Source: Dolomedes plantarius (lineage: Eukaryota; Arthropoda; Arachnida; Araneae; Dolomedidae). From it: 64,000 nucleotides of DNA. Below the pieces are notes generated by a model. That model searched no databases. It saw only the letters and a program-made list of their open reading frames with translations, and was not told where the DNA came from. Shown one piece after another: positions 23,721-35,472 of the stretch. The DNA lies in assembly GCA_907164885.2 (NCBI GenBank), contig OU015496.1, positions 164,356,941-164,420,940 on the forward strand. The letters are read 5' to 3'. The first letter of the stretch is position 1. Each line of letters opens with the position of its first letter. Made by a program: the position numbers and the translations under genes.

Positions 23721-25155
23721 TTTTAAATCGTTATTGCGCTCTTAACAAGTTTTTTTTTCCTTAAAGCGTTTTATTCACTTGACGAAAATTTTATCCACAA
23801 AATTCATGTTTTTACCTGCATACATTCATACAAGACCTATATAGTGCTGAAAACCGTCAAATAAAATTTTCAAAACTTAAAATAGTAATTCAAAATTCAA
23901 AAATTTTGGTAGATAGAACATCTCTATTACACAGATATTAACCTTTGAAAAAAGATAATATATTAGCAGCCTGTCTTTTTAGAATCAAGGTTGCGTTAAA
24001 AAAATTTCTTAAAATATCTCATCCAAGATAATTCGAATATAAACTATAATGTTTTAGTCAAATGTCTCATGCTGTGCGAAAATACGGTGACCAATATCGA
24101 CGTCATCCTTACGTCAAAAGTCATTTCTTTTTACATATGAGCCGTTTACTGCACAAATCGATTAACTCCACTTTTGAAATTTCTTAAATTTAAGTGTCAA
24201 AGCACTTGGTCAGTCATAGCTTTTTATAATAAATTTCCCAAATAATAAAGATTAACACCATTAAACAACAAAATTTTTTTACCATTGAGTAATAAATAAT
24301 TTATTTCAGAGGCTATTTTGAGTATAAGGAATTATTAAGTAAGTTATATAGTTAGTTATTATAGTTTATTATCCTTATACCGTATGGTATTGTTATAATA
24401 TTTATTTGAATTTATATTATAAAGAAAATTTTAAAAAACAATGTACATTATTTCATCGCATTTCTCCACTTTTTGTTTTATGGAGTTAATCGATTTGTGC
24501 AGTGAACGGCTCCTATAATTGTAGGTTTGACAGCATTCTTCATTTAATAGCCATTTTGGGAATTTAATCATGATGTAATAATTTCTCAGACGTTTTGACG
24601 TCATAAAAATTGTCTATAACTTGATATTCTATACAGTTTAAACAGAATAAAGTACCCTGAACATCAAAAGGCCAAAATATGCTGAAAACACCATGAAAGT
24701 ACTCCGCAAAGTTTTCAAGATAAGTCCGTAACTCAATAGGCATATTCAGTGTGTGCATAAGCAAAAATATGATGCGCTTCACTAGCATTTTCACTTGGAT
24801 CTGTAATGGCACATATTCACAGAACGGCATTATTCGCTGAGAGCTATACATAGAAGTATATTATCATAAATTCATGTTCGATGAATGTTCTATACTGTGT
24901 GAATATTAACACAGCAGCATATTCTACGCGTGACAATCACTGCATTAAATTTTCGCCTGCTCAGAGAAATATTCATAACAGGATATTTTTGGGTAATTAA
25001 CAGAAAATGAATATTAAAAATTTATGGTTCTTCGATAAATAGAAAGAAGAGATGCAGTCCTCCCTTACATCTGCAGAAGAAAGATTGCATGACATACAAA
25101 CTCCTCCAGCGTAGACGTGTTTGTGCAGTATTTTTGTAGTTTGTGCAAAGATATT
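23721..25155. other. AT-rich sequence, no feature recognised
   Basis: Nothing supported on either strand. Confidence 0.5.
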
Positions 25156-25253
25156 GTCAGGACCTCGTGGACCTCATTCAGTGACAGGACCTCATCCTCG
25201 TGTCAGGACCTCGTGTCAGTGACAGGACTTCATCCTCGTGTCAGGACCTCATT
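25156..25253. repeat. Short tandem repeat based on CAGGACCTC
   Basis: The motif CAGGACCTC/CAGGACTTC recurs five times with a CATCCTCGTGT spacer, giving a higher-order unit of roughly 40 bp. It generates small proline/serine-rich frames that are not genes. Confidence 0.85.
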
Positions 25254-25269
25254 TATGGTTTCCATGGAC

Positions 25270-25625
25270 ACAGAAACCACACCTTCCTTGCATTATACAT
25301 ATATCTTGTTTATTCATATATATTTACAGCATCTGTGATACAATATTTCCATTATCAATTGATCATTATCAATCCGCAATCAGAAAAATCATCAATCGAA
25401 AACAAAAGAGAGGGAGTCATAACTCAGTTCAATCTAAAGTCAAGCATAGAGACGGGAAGCACGTCCCATAGTTATCTCTCCACAGTTCTCTCCGTAGTTT
25501 TCTCTGACTTCTTTCCTTTATATACTCCCTCTTTCATAAAATTCCAAAACATTCTAGAAGACACCGCCACCGCGTGGAAAAGCACCCGCGGCCTCCGGTC
25601 AGCTAGTCTGCTGGAGTATCTGGTC
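25270..25625 (-). repeat. Candidate solo LTR (promoter plus poly(A) module), minus strand
   Basis: Read on the minus strand, a TATA-like GAGTATATAAAGG at about 25516-25528 is followed ~200 bp later by a GAATAAACAAG poly(A)-type signal near 25311. The layout resembles the candidate at 1900-2385. No ends or target duplication were identified. Confidence 0.3.
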
Positions 25626-26054
25626 AGATACAGATGAATCTGGTCTGAGACAGATGAATATATATACCGATGGATTAACAAACGTACAATTTGTGCGTAC
25701 AAATTCAACTTTGAAATCGGAGATCTGATTTTGAGCGCGTATATGTGAGATATGCATGTTTATTGTTTAACATAGAATTGTCTAAAAAAAATTATTGTTA
25801 CTTTAAGTTTGGGATGAATGAGTAAGAAAAAAAACATAATAGAGGTTTGCACACAAGTCCATTTAAATGTTTTTAGCTATAAAAGTTTTAAAAAGTTCAA
25901 TTTCTTTTACTCCACTAACTTGGAAATTTATTTTGTGTACAGATATAATTAGTTTCTGCAAGAAATATATTAGTACTTATAAGTCATTACAGATAAGTCG
26001 CAAACAAAGGGAAGATGAATTCATTAATTTTATAAATATTCACTTCTTTATATA

Positions 26055-26227
26055 CAATGGAATCTCGATCTATCGTTTTTCAAGGGACCGATTGAAATGA
26101 ACGATAAATGCAGGAAAACGATAGATGCGGAAACATAACAAAGCAATATGATCTTTGGGACTGGATAAAATGAACGACAGATGCGGAAAAACGATGGATC
26201 CGAAAACGATCGATCGAGATTCCACTG
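26055..26227. mobile_element. Palindromic MITE, CAGTGGAATCTCGA family, copy 2
   Basis: The ends are CAATGGAATCTCGATCTATCG and CGATCGATCGAGATTCCACTG, with TA on each side. Internal units of the form AACGATAGATGCGG and AACGACAGATGCGG are repeated. Same family as 371-555 and 33521-33603. Confidence 0.8.
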
Positions 26228-26510
26228 TATTATGCTCTTTTGTCCGATCTTATCTTTTTCCTTTCCACGTTTTTTAATATTTTCAATTTCGCGTTTCTTT
26301 CTCTATTTTGTTCGCTGTTTCTTCAATTGGCAAATTCTACCCTTGACAATTTTCCTGCATCGAGAGATGGCAACGATCTTCCAACGGGATTACAACACGT
26401 CTCCAGATTATGAGAGCAGCCTTTATGCCCCCGATATTCATATTTTACCTTTTAACGATAATTTTCGAATGTTTATTATGATTATTTATTTATTATGTAT
26501 ATATAATAAT

Positions 26511-26515
<5 letters not shown>
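26228..26515. other. Pyrimidine-rich sequence, no gene
   Basis: T/C-rich DNA leading into a (TA)n tract; no recognisable protein. Confidence 0.4.

Positions 26516-26581
<66 letters not shown>
26516..26581. repeat. (TA)n microsatellite
   Basis: About 33 TA units preceded by AAT repeats. Confidence 0.95.
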
Positions 26582-26583
<2 letters not shown>

Positions 26584-27882
26584 CTTTCCATTGCTTTTAT
26601 TTTTTGTAGTAAAATTCTTTTTTTCTTCCCGACACAAAGAATTTACAATGAAAGCAACAGAACAACGTTTACATTTATGTCCTCGAGCAAACGTCATTTC
26701 CGCGTTTGACAAGGCAGAAAGTTCCCCCTTTTGTACGGTTTAATTAAACTAGTACGTGCGAATATCGTCTCACAGGAGGTGTTTGTCCACGTATAACTGT
26801 CGATAGAGTTTGTTGGAGAGAAAATAAGACCATGTCGAGCTATGTGTGTTTGTTGGGTTTAAAATGTCACATCCTCGGGATATACATTCCCTTTTATTAT
26901 TATCATTCCCGTCGCTTTACGTATATACGCAAATAATTGACGCACTTTTGAAAATAAAAGAAGGGGGGCTAAATTGCCTTCCGACGCATGCGCATTTGGC
27001 GTCGTTCTCGTATCGGATGGGCTGGATTGTATTAAACATAGAAAAAGTTAATCAGACTCGACTGGGGAATAGCGGCGGCTAATATGCGCCCTCCTTGCGT
27101 GAGTCTCGAGGGGGGGGGGAGGGGGGCGAGGGAGGGAGCAAATAAATAGGGGTTGGGGGGGGGTCTCTTGTTCCACATTGTCGGTGCCTGTGTGCAGCGG
27201 ATAATGAAGGTCGCGGATAACAAGGTGTCGAGTGCGGAACGATCGCAAACTTAGAGATTCCAGATTTGGCACCTTTCGCATTGATTTGGCTGGATGACTA
27301 TACATAAGAATGAGAAGTGTTAACATTAGAGGGGTGATTAGGAACCGGATAAGGTGACTCCCTGATTAAAAGAATCTAAGTATCAAAATGTGAAGTATTA
27401 AATGTGTCATAACCTTCCCGGTTGTGAAAAAAAGCAACTGTTTGTTTACTGGGGCCCTCCAGTGCTTTGCTAATATGAGTTCTTCATATCTGCGTACTGC
27501 AAACAAATGCATAGTCTTAACGTAATAAAAATTTTCGATACTTCTGCCATCTTTTCCCCGGCTAAATTCATTTCACTTTGGTAGCTTTGTTTCTTCCCTT
27601 GCAAACTGATTGCATACCAGCATAGGATATTAATGGGGGATTTTTTTCTTACTGCATGCTATATTGAATGTAATTTTTTCTTATTTAGTAAGCGTTATAG
27701 GCTATATGTTGTTCATTAGATACAAAATATGCTACATGAAAAAGAAAAAAACAGCATAAATTTATTTCACAAAAGGAGTCAAAAAAAGAAAAGAAAAATG
27801 TAAATTACTAAATTAATAATTAAACTTCTTAGTCATGTTTTTTAAATGTACACATCATACATCAAAGAACATACATTCAAAG

Positions 27883-27886
<4 letters not shown>
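26582..27886. other. Unassigned sequence with a G-rich tract at 27109-27173
   Basis: No gene was recognised. Runs of G of 10, 6, 3, 3, 4 and 9 bases at 27109-27173 could form a G-quadruplex on the plus strand. Confidence 0.5.

Positions 27887-27932
<46 letters not shown>
27887..27932. repeat. (TA)n microsatellite
   Basis: A TA tract directly abuts the left end of the second Tc1 element. Confidence 0.95.
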
Positions 27933-27936
<4 letters not shown>

Positions 27937-29478
27937 TGCTCAAAACAATTAGGGGAGCACATGGTTTTAACGAAATTACGCAAATACTTACACCGATAAG
28001 TAACATAAAATAAATCATCCATAATTTAAAGCCTAGCAGGAAACAGAAGAAGAAAACGTCATATGCAAATCAAAGTTCATGACTTCAAAAACCAGAAAAA
28101 GAACATAAGGGAGGAAATCGGGATGTTGCAGAAACGTCTGTTTCACTGCCTTAACTGTGAAATTCGATTGCTCAGTTATTTTTTATGAGAAAAGGTGACT
28201 TGAAAATGTCTCAACAACGTGATTTATTGGAATCCATTGTATTATGGGCAGACTTGAATCCGGGCAAACACAACGTAGTGTCGCGGACGCTGTTGGAGTC
28301 GCCAGAAGTGTCGTTGCAAGGCTGTGGAATCGATTCCAAGAAACAGGGAATGTTAGACGTCGACCAGGGCAAGGTCGGCCACGCGCCACAACAGCAACTG
28401 ATGACCGATATATACTGTTAACAGCTCGTCAAAACAGAACAGACAATGCTACTCAGCTGTAAAGACAGTTGCTCTTGGCAACAGGACGAAGGGTATCCAT
28501 TCAAACAGTACGTAAGAGGCTTCATCAGGGAGGTCTCTATGTACGTAGGCCAATGGTCTGCATTCCGTTGACCTCACGCCACCGTGTGGCCCGAAGAAGA
28601 TGGGCTGCTGAACATCAAGATTGGGAGCAACATGATTGGAGCCAAGTGCTGTTTACAGACGAGTCCCTATTCAGTCTGGAGTGTAACACCCGACGTGTTT
28701 TGGTATGGAGGGAAAGGGACACTCGAAATAACCCCACATTCGTTCGTGAAAGGTCACAATACAGACGAGCTGGTTTTATGGTATGGGTTGGAATCAGCAT
28801 AGGGGGACGTACGGACCTGCATATCATTCGGAATGGTACTTTGACGGCCCGAAGGTATGCAGACGAGATACTGAGACCTCATGTAATACCTTACGCTGCA
28901 GCCATTGGAGATTCCTTTGGTTTCCAGCATGATAATGCCAGACCGCATACAGCTCGTCTTGTGGTGAACATGCTTGAAGCTGAAACAATACAGTGTATTG
29001 AATGGCCAGCGTGCTCTCCTGACCTGAATCCCATCGAGCATGTCTGGGACATGCTCGGACGACTCATTGCTGCGAGACCAAGGCCTCCTTTTACTCTCCG
29101 AGACTTGGAGATTGCACTTCTTGAGGAGTGGAGCAGTATTCCCCAAAGTCTTATCGATAACATCATCGCATCCATGGAAAACAGGTGTGCAGCAGTCTTA
29201 GCTGTTCGAGGAGACCACACGCTATATTAAAAATGTTGCATCATTTCTAAACAACATTTTTTTTTTTTACCGTTTACATGTAACTAAATTGTTGCCCTAA
29301 ATCATCTTTTCATGTTTTTTCCATATTTTCAAAGAATTAAAGGGTAATTACAAATTTTTTTACGTCTTTTTTCTGTATTGCTCATTGATACGCGTGTACT
29401 ATCCGTTTTATGCCAATAAGTGGCCGTCTCGTACGGTTTTCTTAACTTCTTTGCTTGCTCCCCTAATTTTTTTTAGCC
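27933..29478 (+). mobile_element. Second Tc1-like DNA transposon, right end eroded
   Basis: The left end reads CACTGCTCAAAACAATTAGG and continues GGAGCA. The inner part of the right inverted repeat is present as TGCTCCCCTAATTTTTTTT near 29455-29473, but the outer TGAGCAGTG is missing. It is replaced by repeats of CCCTAATTTTTTT joined to (TA)n. The element carries one broken transposase and differs in sequence from the Tc1 element at 9931-11342. Confidence 0.85.
28206..29230 (+). pseudogene. Tc1-like transposase (DD34E), inactivated
   Basis: The likely original start is ATG 28206 (MSQQRDLLE). A frameshift between about 28225 and 28244 moves reading into the frame GRLESGQTQRSVADAVGVAR, the first helix-turn-helix. 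The GRPRAT linker follows. An in-frame TAA at 28460-28462 precedes RQLLLATGRRVSIQTVRKRL, the second helix-turn-helix. From there the frame is open to TAA 29228-29230. Catalytic residues are present: Asp in FTDES (codon 28658), Asp in HDNARPH (codon 28931) and Glu in NPIEH (codon 29036), with 34 residues between the last two. One frameshift and one nonsense separate it from an open gene. Length would be normal for the family. Confidence 0.9.
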
Positions 29479-29519
29479 CTAATTTTTTTATATATATATA
29501 TATATATATATCCCCTAAT

Positions 29520-29558
<39 letters not shown>
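29479..29558. repeat. (TA)n tracts with CCCTAATTTTTTT duplications
   Basis: Two TA tracts (about 29489-29511 and 29525-29558) are separated by a repeat of CCCCTAATTTTTTT, a piece of the adjacent Tc1 right end. Slippage or unequal exchange at the transposon end is likely. Confidence 0.85.
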
Positions 29559-29561
<3 letters not shown>

Positions 29562-30640
29562 TTATATATAAAAGGCAAAGTCTGTGTGTGTGTGACCGAG
29601 TTTTTGTCTGCTCGCGGGGCAGCGCAAAGACGGTAGGTCGGACAGTCTTGAGATTCGACACGAAGATGCCTCCCGAGGTCTCATTATGCACCTCGAAGCC
29701 CTTTTTTCGATTTTTTAATTAGATTTTCCGTAATTAAATATTTAGTCGCGATTTGGAGCTCCCGGACGAGTAAAAGCCCCGTAAATCCTAACGTATCCGT
29801 CCAAGAATTTTTTTTTTCGGACGAGCCTATACGGGAAAGATGACACTATACGGAAATCACAATTAAAATTGTCTGTCTTAATTTATCGATTAATTGTGAT
29901 TTTTTTTCGATCGCCTGTACGCACCCGTTTTTCGGAAAAAAACGCGATTTTGTCCGTGACCCTTTTTTCCAAATTGTCGAATCGATACGTAAATGTCGTT
30001 ACATTTTTACGAAATTTTTATCTCAGAGACCCTAGACATCACAGTTTCGAAAGCCAGAACCAAAATTAATTTACAAATTGTAGTTATTTTTTAATAATTT
30101 ATTTTATGATTCGGAAACTCTTGCGAGAAATCTCATTTTGGAGATTTCGTTCTTCATTTCTGGACGAAGGTAAAATAGGAGAAAAACCAGTTTTTCGACG
30201 TCATGCACGTGATGTGTTGGGGCGTTTGTTTTCTATGAGGGATTCGGTGGTTAAAGGAAATCGATTACTATTGCAGTGATAATCGATTAAAAAATCACAT
30301 TTAGTAATGCCGTAATTTTTTTGGCCAGCACTTAGTTAATATCATATAATTTGTGGTGTATTTGTGGAAAAAATCTATGAAGATTTCAAAGAATTTCAGC
30401 ATGTGGAGGATGTGATATATTCGCTTTCAAGGAAATCGATTACTATTGCAGTGATATTCGATTAGTAATCCTATGTCAAAAATTTTGCCAAAATGTGTCA
30501 GAAAGGATTAAATTCATATGGGTAAAATAATGTATCGTGGTGAGGAAAAGGATGACAGCGACGCCCATTAACAAAGGGTTAAGGCTACTAAAAAATTGGT
30601 AATTACATTACCCGAGCAACGCCGGGACGGGTACAGCTAG
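29559..30640 (+). mobile_element. Non-autonomous Helitron, copy 2
   Basis: The 5' end is TCTTTATATATAAAAGGC, and the 3' end is CTAG preceded by the GC hairpin CCCGAGCAACGCCGGG and ACGGGTACAG. The flanks are A on the left and T on the right, as expected for Helitron insertion between A and T. No Rep/helicase frame exists in 1082 bp. An AAGGAAATCGATTACTATTG motif occurs twice (about 30255 and 30430). It lies in the (TA)n created next to the Tc1 right end. Confidence 0.75.
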
Positions 30641-30668
30641 TATATATATATATATATATATATATATA
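30641..30668. repeat. (TA)n microsatellite
   Basis: A TA tract follows the Helitron CTAG end. Confidence 0.9.
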
Positions 30669-32282
30669 ACATTAACTGAACACAATTTAGTATGAACATT
30701 TTTATTTCATCTATTATTTTTTAGTGCGGTGTTCCCCAGAAAACGTGTAATCGAGGTTCATCTTGCGTTCTCACAAAGTAATTTTCCTTTATGGCACTTC
30801 GAAGCTCCTTATATGAATTGCTGGTCTACTATTCTCTGTGGTTACTTAGCATTAGCCATTATATAACCATTTTAGTAGTACTCAAACTTCACCTGCTACA
30901 TGACTGTACATCGCCAGTTGGCGAGAGACGCTTGGCAACCTTCCTAAAATCCTCAGCCCACTAACCCTAGCTTCGCCGGGGGCTAAAGGGCGCACAATCT
31001 GTCAGGAGCCCCGCTTTTAGAGGACTTTAATTTCCGCAGACCGGGGACATGTTTGGAGTATCCAACGACTCTCAGACAGAAAGGGCTTCAGCACCCAACC
31101 CCCTCTCCTCCCGTTCTCTCTCCCCGTATACACAGCCACGGCTTTTGTAATCTGTACACTCAGTCGCTTTCGAACACACAGCCCGGGGGCGCAAGCCCGC
31201 TTTATTGCGTGGGCCCTCCTACACGGGACGCTATTAGCTTGCTCGGTGTCGCTGAGATATTGGAAGGTGTAAAAATAATAACAGGCGCTAAAGGAAATGA
31301 TCGTCTGCTTTCTTGGAATTTTTTTTATCTCTGTGTTCTTTTATTTTTTTATTTTTTTCGTTCTAGAGGATCTTCGTTCTGTCTACCCACTTCCGGCAAG
31401 GAAGCCCTCCCTGTTTCCGGGTTAGCATTAATTAGTGCTTCCGACTCGCGCGAGAATGTGTAATGTCATTACACCTCGGAGGACAAGCCCTTTTTTTTTT
31501 CTACTTTCTATTTGCATTTGAAAATAAAGATTCGTGTTTTATTTTGATTGGGAGCATGGCAACGGTAACTGAACATAGCTTTTATTTGTTGGTATTCTTT
31601 TAAAGAGGCGATTGATATTAAATCCACTGAAATTACCAAACGAAGTGTTGATTTTTCTTTTTCTTTTTCTTCTCTTTTTTGATTTTGAGTCTAAAGTGGG
31701 AAGTCTATTATGTGACGGTGAACTATGTGGATTGGAGGTTGAGAGATGAATATCGATATTTTTAAATCGAATAAAGGCGTTTTTCTATCGCAGCACTCAG
31801 GCACTTTTCTCATATTATTGACAAAAGTGTGTTGACCATTATGTAAACTTTTAATGATTTCTGATTCCTCTTTTTATATATTTTACTTTCCTATGAATAG
31901 TATACAGATGTATGTTCTCTTCTTCCTCTTAAAGCAAAATGATTTTCAAATAATAAATTTTCAAAAATATTCCACTCTAATTTTTTAGCTCGTCTGTAGC
32001 TTCTACTTAAAGAATATTTAATGTAAAGTTTGTAGAAAATTAGAACGTATTTAGCCCTAAATTTTAATTTCAGGCAAGGCATAGTACAACATCCAAAATT
32101 TTACCCGAAAAGAAATTCTCTGATAATTACAAATTTCAAACTGGGAAATCTAGAACCTTCCAAGTACTTTAATCTTGGGACTTATCCTCCTCTCGCTTTG
32201 ATTTATTTGTCTCAATATGGTTTAATTTAATTTTATTTGTTGTGTAAATATTATAATGTGTATATAATTTAAGTCTAACTTA
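30669..32282. other. Unassigned sequence; relatively GC-rich patch 30900-31230
   Basis: No gene was recognised. The GC-richer patch stands out from the AT-rich surroundings, but neither strand encodes a recognisable product. Confidence 0.45.
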
Positions 32283-32478
32283 CCGGTCGTGGGGTGTAGT
32301 GGTTAAGCCAACGGGGATTCTCTGAGTGCCTTCACCTCCAGGTCGTGGGTTCGATTCCCGCTTGTCCGAGGACAAAGCCGAAGATAGGGGAGCTATGCTG
32401 GCTCACCTATAAGCTCCCGTAATAAAGAAGCCAAGTTCTTGCCGTGTTGGAAGCAACAAGAGTCCGACTTTGATTTGA
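32283..32478 (+). mobile_element. tRNA-derived SINE, second family
   Basis: The tRNA-like head has box A-like TGTAGTGGTTAAGCC (about 32295-32309) and a near-perfect box B GGTTCGATTCC (32348-32358). A non-tRNA body with GGAGCTATGCTGGCTCACC and AAGCAACAAGAGTCCG follows. It is longer than a tRNA and lacks matching acceptor strands, so it is not a working tRNA gene. Confidence 0.7.
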
Positions 32479-33191
32479 TAAAGATTATGTAGTTTCGTTT
32501 TGAGCGAACTCATTTAGTTCAAATTTGTTATTTTTTACATTTTAACTTTCTTCGTACCTTACAAAATCTTCTTCATAAATTTTCTCTATTTCTATTTCTG
32601 AACTAGATTGTCTTACTTTATTTTTTTATCTATCCTTCTCTTTTATTTTTCAATATAAATCTCTGTTATTTTATGATCACATTTATTATTATTATTTTTT
32701 TCATTTTATTTTTCTGTCATTTATAAATGTATCACAACTGTTTGTGCACCTTGTGAAATCTCCTTTCCAAAATGTTCAGTACTGTTTATCTCTATAATCA
32801 ACTGCGCTCTGTATTTTTTATGACTTCTTTTTACTTTTCTCGTCAATTTCCTTTTAATATGTATTATAATTCTCTTCGATTTTTTTAAAGTTCAATTATC
32901 TTTTCTTGATAACACTCTTAGCCCTTATGAGATCCTTTATCCCAATTATTTCCTTTTTTTAGCATTATAATTATATACCCTCTTTATATTTTTACCATTC
33001 TCTTTTACTTTTTATTTGAAATTTTCTTTTACTCATCACGGTTTAATTTTCTCTTGCTCTTCTTCACTGTAATTTTACTGAACTTTTGGAATGCTGTTTA
33101 CTTTTTTTGCTGCATATCTATTTCACTGTTTTCTTTTCAGTTCGCGCCTTTTTTCCTTATTATGGTATTTTTTTTCAACTTCTATTGTTAG
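32479..33191. other. T-rich sequence, no feature recognised
   Basis: Long pyrimidine-rich DNA, roughly two thirds T and C, with no gene. Confidence 0.5.
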
Positions 33192-33358
33192 AACTTACAC
33201 TCCAAATTCAAAAGCATATACTGCCCAGTGAATTTTAGCTTATTTACTCACGTCACATCCCGCGAGAAATTTGCTCATATTAGTCGTATACCAAAATTGC
33301 AGGCCAGAGATGACAGAAGGAAAGATAAGGATAGTGAATCGTTTGGCTTATGATATAC

Positions 33359-33429
33359 AGTGAAAATTCTCTAAGGCAGCCAAACATGGTTCCGAAAAAA
33401 AGTGGCCGTTTTGAAGGGGGCTACAGAAG

Positions 33430-33430
<1 letters not shown>
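33359..33430. mobile_element. Short MITE-like fragment
   Basis: It starts CAGTGAAAATTCTCTAAGGC and contains GGCCGTTTTGAAGG, an imperfect inverse of the start, in the style of Tigger-type MITEs. It is absent from copy B of the duplication, so it is an insertion. Confidence 0.5.

Positions 33431-33520
<90 letters not shown>
33431..33520. repeat. Compound (TA)n(CA)n microsatellite
   Basis: About 68 bp of TA is followed by about 22 bp of CA, abutting the MITE at 33521. Confidence 0.95.
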
Positions 33521-33522
<2 letters not shown>

Positions 33523-33603
33523 GTGTAATCTCGATCGATCGTTCTCCGAATCATCGTTTAGTTCAGTCGATCCCTTGAAAAACGATAGATCGAGATTCCC
33601 CTG
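33521..33603. mobile_element. Palindromic MITE, CAGTGGAATCTCGA family, copy 3
   Basis: The ends are CAGTGTAATCTCGATCGATCG and CGATAGATCGAGATTCCCCTG. It is shorter than the other two copies and nearly all palindrome. Confidence 0.75.
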
Positions 33604-33633
33604 TATATACACACACACACACATATATATATA

Positions 33634-34143
33634 TCTATATATATAAAAGAGCTTGTCTGTTTGTTTTTCCGCTATAGAATCATAGACTGTTTCACCCACC
33701 GGGGCCAAATTCGGCAGAGTTAATGTTTTGGACCCGAGAAACTTAAATCAGGAAAAACGAAATTTGGGGCTCAATTAGTTTTTTAAAATTAATTTTTCAA
33801 TGTTTTTTGTGACCGATAGAGGTGCGTCTACCCCCTGTGGTTTCCCCTCAATAAGCTGCATTAAGAGGGGTGGTTTGAGGATGACGGAGGGGGGGGGGGT
33901 CAAATTCCAATGCGCGGGAGAAAGAGGGTTGGGAATGACCTTAAAATCAGACGAAGGTCCGCAGGCTCAAAGTTTCTTTCTTTCTTATTGTTTGTATATC
34001 ATTTCAGCAGAAACGTGCTAAGAGCATTCTGTCTGGCCAGATGAACATGAAGAGCGGGAGGGCAGCCCAGTATTTTTTTGATGGAATGCATGAAATATTT
34101 TATATCTATATATCTACCCGGGCAACGCCGGGCAGCAATGCTA

Positions 34144-34144
<1 letters not shown>
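33634..34144 (+). mobile_element. Non-autonomous Helitron, copy 3
   Basis: The 5' end is TCTATATATATAAAAGAGC, and the 3' end is CTAG after the hairpin CCCGGGCAACGCCGGG and CAGCAATG. It is flanked by A and T. 511 bp with no coding capacity. Copy B of the local duplication lacks it, which confirms it as an insertion together with its neighbours. A G-run (11 bases) lies at 33889-33899. Confidence 0.8.

Positions 34145-34222
<78 letters not shown>
34145..34222. repeat. (TA)n microsatellite
   Basis: About 39 TA units begin directly at the Helitron 3' end. Absent from copy B of the duplication. Confidence 0.95.
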
Positions 34223-34224
<2 letters not shown>

Positions 34225-34515
34225 TTACCTCAAATACCGTATCCAAAATTTCTTGACCTCTGAAACCTCCTGTTTGCAGCGTGTCCCTACATTTCATTTC
34301 CCAATGCATTTTACAATCGATAGAGGAATCCATCTTACAGTGGTCACACCTGTCATTTGCTTGAAGCCCAAAGAGCTGGCAGTACTACTCTCCACTGACA
34401 GTGGTTGCAATGTGTTTGGGGGCATGAGGACTAGTGTTAGCACTTAAACACTCCAAATTTAAAAGCATGTACTGAACAGCAAGTTTTAGCTTATCTACTC
34501 ACGTCACATCGTATG

Positions 34516-34855
34516 TCAGAGCTTAATAGCCCACTTGGTAGCCTAGTGGTAGCGCGTCAGCTTTCGGATCGAATTCTGACAAGTGCCATTCCGTGTCTGG
34601 GTGGGATATCGGCACGTTAAATCCGTAGACCGGAAAGTCCCCTCTAGGAGGTCAGAGAGGGTGGGAGGAGATACGATCACCCACGTGTCACCCCTGGGAG
34701 TGTTTGATCAAAATTGAGGTGGCACCTGGCTAAATCGGACTCCAACCCTTGTGGTGCCATTATATATCGGAGCTGCACCCCTCAGCCCTGTAGCCTATAT
34801 GAACCTGGTCTGGAATTTCTTCCGTCCAGGAAGCATTAGAAACAACAACAACTAT
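34516..34855 (+). mobile_element. tRNA-derived SINE, AAC-tailed family, copy 2 (best defined)
   Basis: The head is tRNA-like (TAGCCTAGTGGTAGCGCGTC as box A region; GGATCGAATTCTGAC as a weak box B). The body has CCGTAGACCGGAAAGTCCC and GAGGTGGCACCTGGC, and the tail is AACAACAACAAC. It is flanked by the 8 bp direct repeat ATCGTATG (34508-34515 and 34856-34863). Copy A of the duplication lacks it. Confidence 0.85.
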
Positions 34856-34917
34856 ATCGTATGCAAAATTAGATCGTATTAGTCGTATAGTAAATTTGCA
34901 AGTCAGAGATGACGTAA

Positions 34918-34921
34918 GGAC
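34918..34921. other. Target-site duplication of the LTR element (left)
   Basis: GGAC precedes the 5' LTR and recurs at 40635-40638 directly after the 3' LTR. A 4 bp duplication is usual for Ty3/gypsy elements. The empty counterpart in copy A reads GAAGGAAAGATAAGG. Confidence 0.85.
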
Positions 34922-35459
34922 TGCAATGACTTGACGGTCCCTACGGGTAAATTCCAAGGGACACCCGTCTTTGTCATCTAAGGTGTTTTATCAGTGCCGA
35001 AAGGTGACCTTCCGTTTAGTTACACAAAGCCGTGTCGTAGTGACTCTTCGATACACTTCAAGAAAGGAACCTCTTTTGAAACGATTCCCTAGTTGACAAT
35101 GGAGTCCAGATGAAAGGCTAGTGTCGGCTGGTCAGACGCTTGAAGGAACAAAGCGGCGAGCGGTAACCTGTAAGGAACCACCCAAAGAGGGGCGAGGATA
35201 TATATTCGCCACCTTGATGTAAATGGGGGCAGATGACCCTTTTTTTTACAGGTGTGAACAACCTCCATCGTCGGACGTGTGCCAGAGACGGAGAGCCTAC
35301 TGTATCCCTCTCATGATGTCCTGAACCCCGCGAAATAGCCTCAGATAGTGCTTATTTTTTTTGTAATTATTGTATAAAGCCTATATTTAATCGGGATGCA
35401 AATAAAGCATTTTGTAAATATTAAAGGCTGTCAGTCTTAGTTTAGGCAAAGTCCTTACA
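34922..35459 (+). repeat. 5' LTR
   Basis: 538 bp. A TATA-like GGATATATATTCGCC lies at about 35197-35211, and the poly(A) signal AATAAA at 35401-35406. The 3' LTR is the same length and differs at one visible position. Confidence 0.93.
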
Positions 35460-35472
35460 GACTGTTATTAAA

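Larger units (their letters stand above)
33192..34440 (+). repeat. Tandem segmental duplication, copy A
   Basis: Sequence at 33192-33358 matches 34441-34921 plus 40639-40682, and 34221-34440 matches 40683-40905. The shared unit is ~0.4 kb once insertions are removed. Copy A is split by a ~0.86 kb block holding MITEs, microsatellites and a Helitron. That block is absent at the matching point of copy B (about 40670-40690). Confidence 0.85.

Noticed and set aside
25100..25340. Several overlapping frames with SGPRVSDRTSS-like repeats
   Set aside because: They are translations of the CAGGACCTC tandem repeat in more than one frame.
28754..29220. Long minus-strand frames (130 and 109 codons)
   Set aside because: Antisense shadows of the second Tc1 transposase.
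32283..32365. Possible tRNA gene with box B GGTTCGATTCC
   Set aside because: No matching acceptor stem, and the sequence continues into a non-tRNA body as a SINE does.
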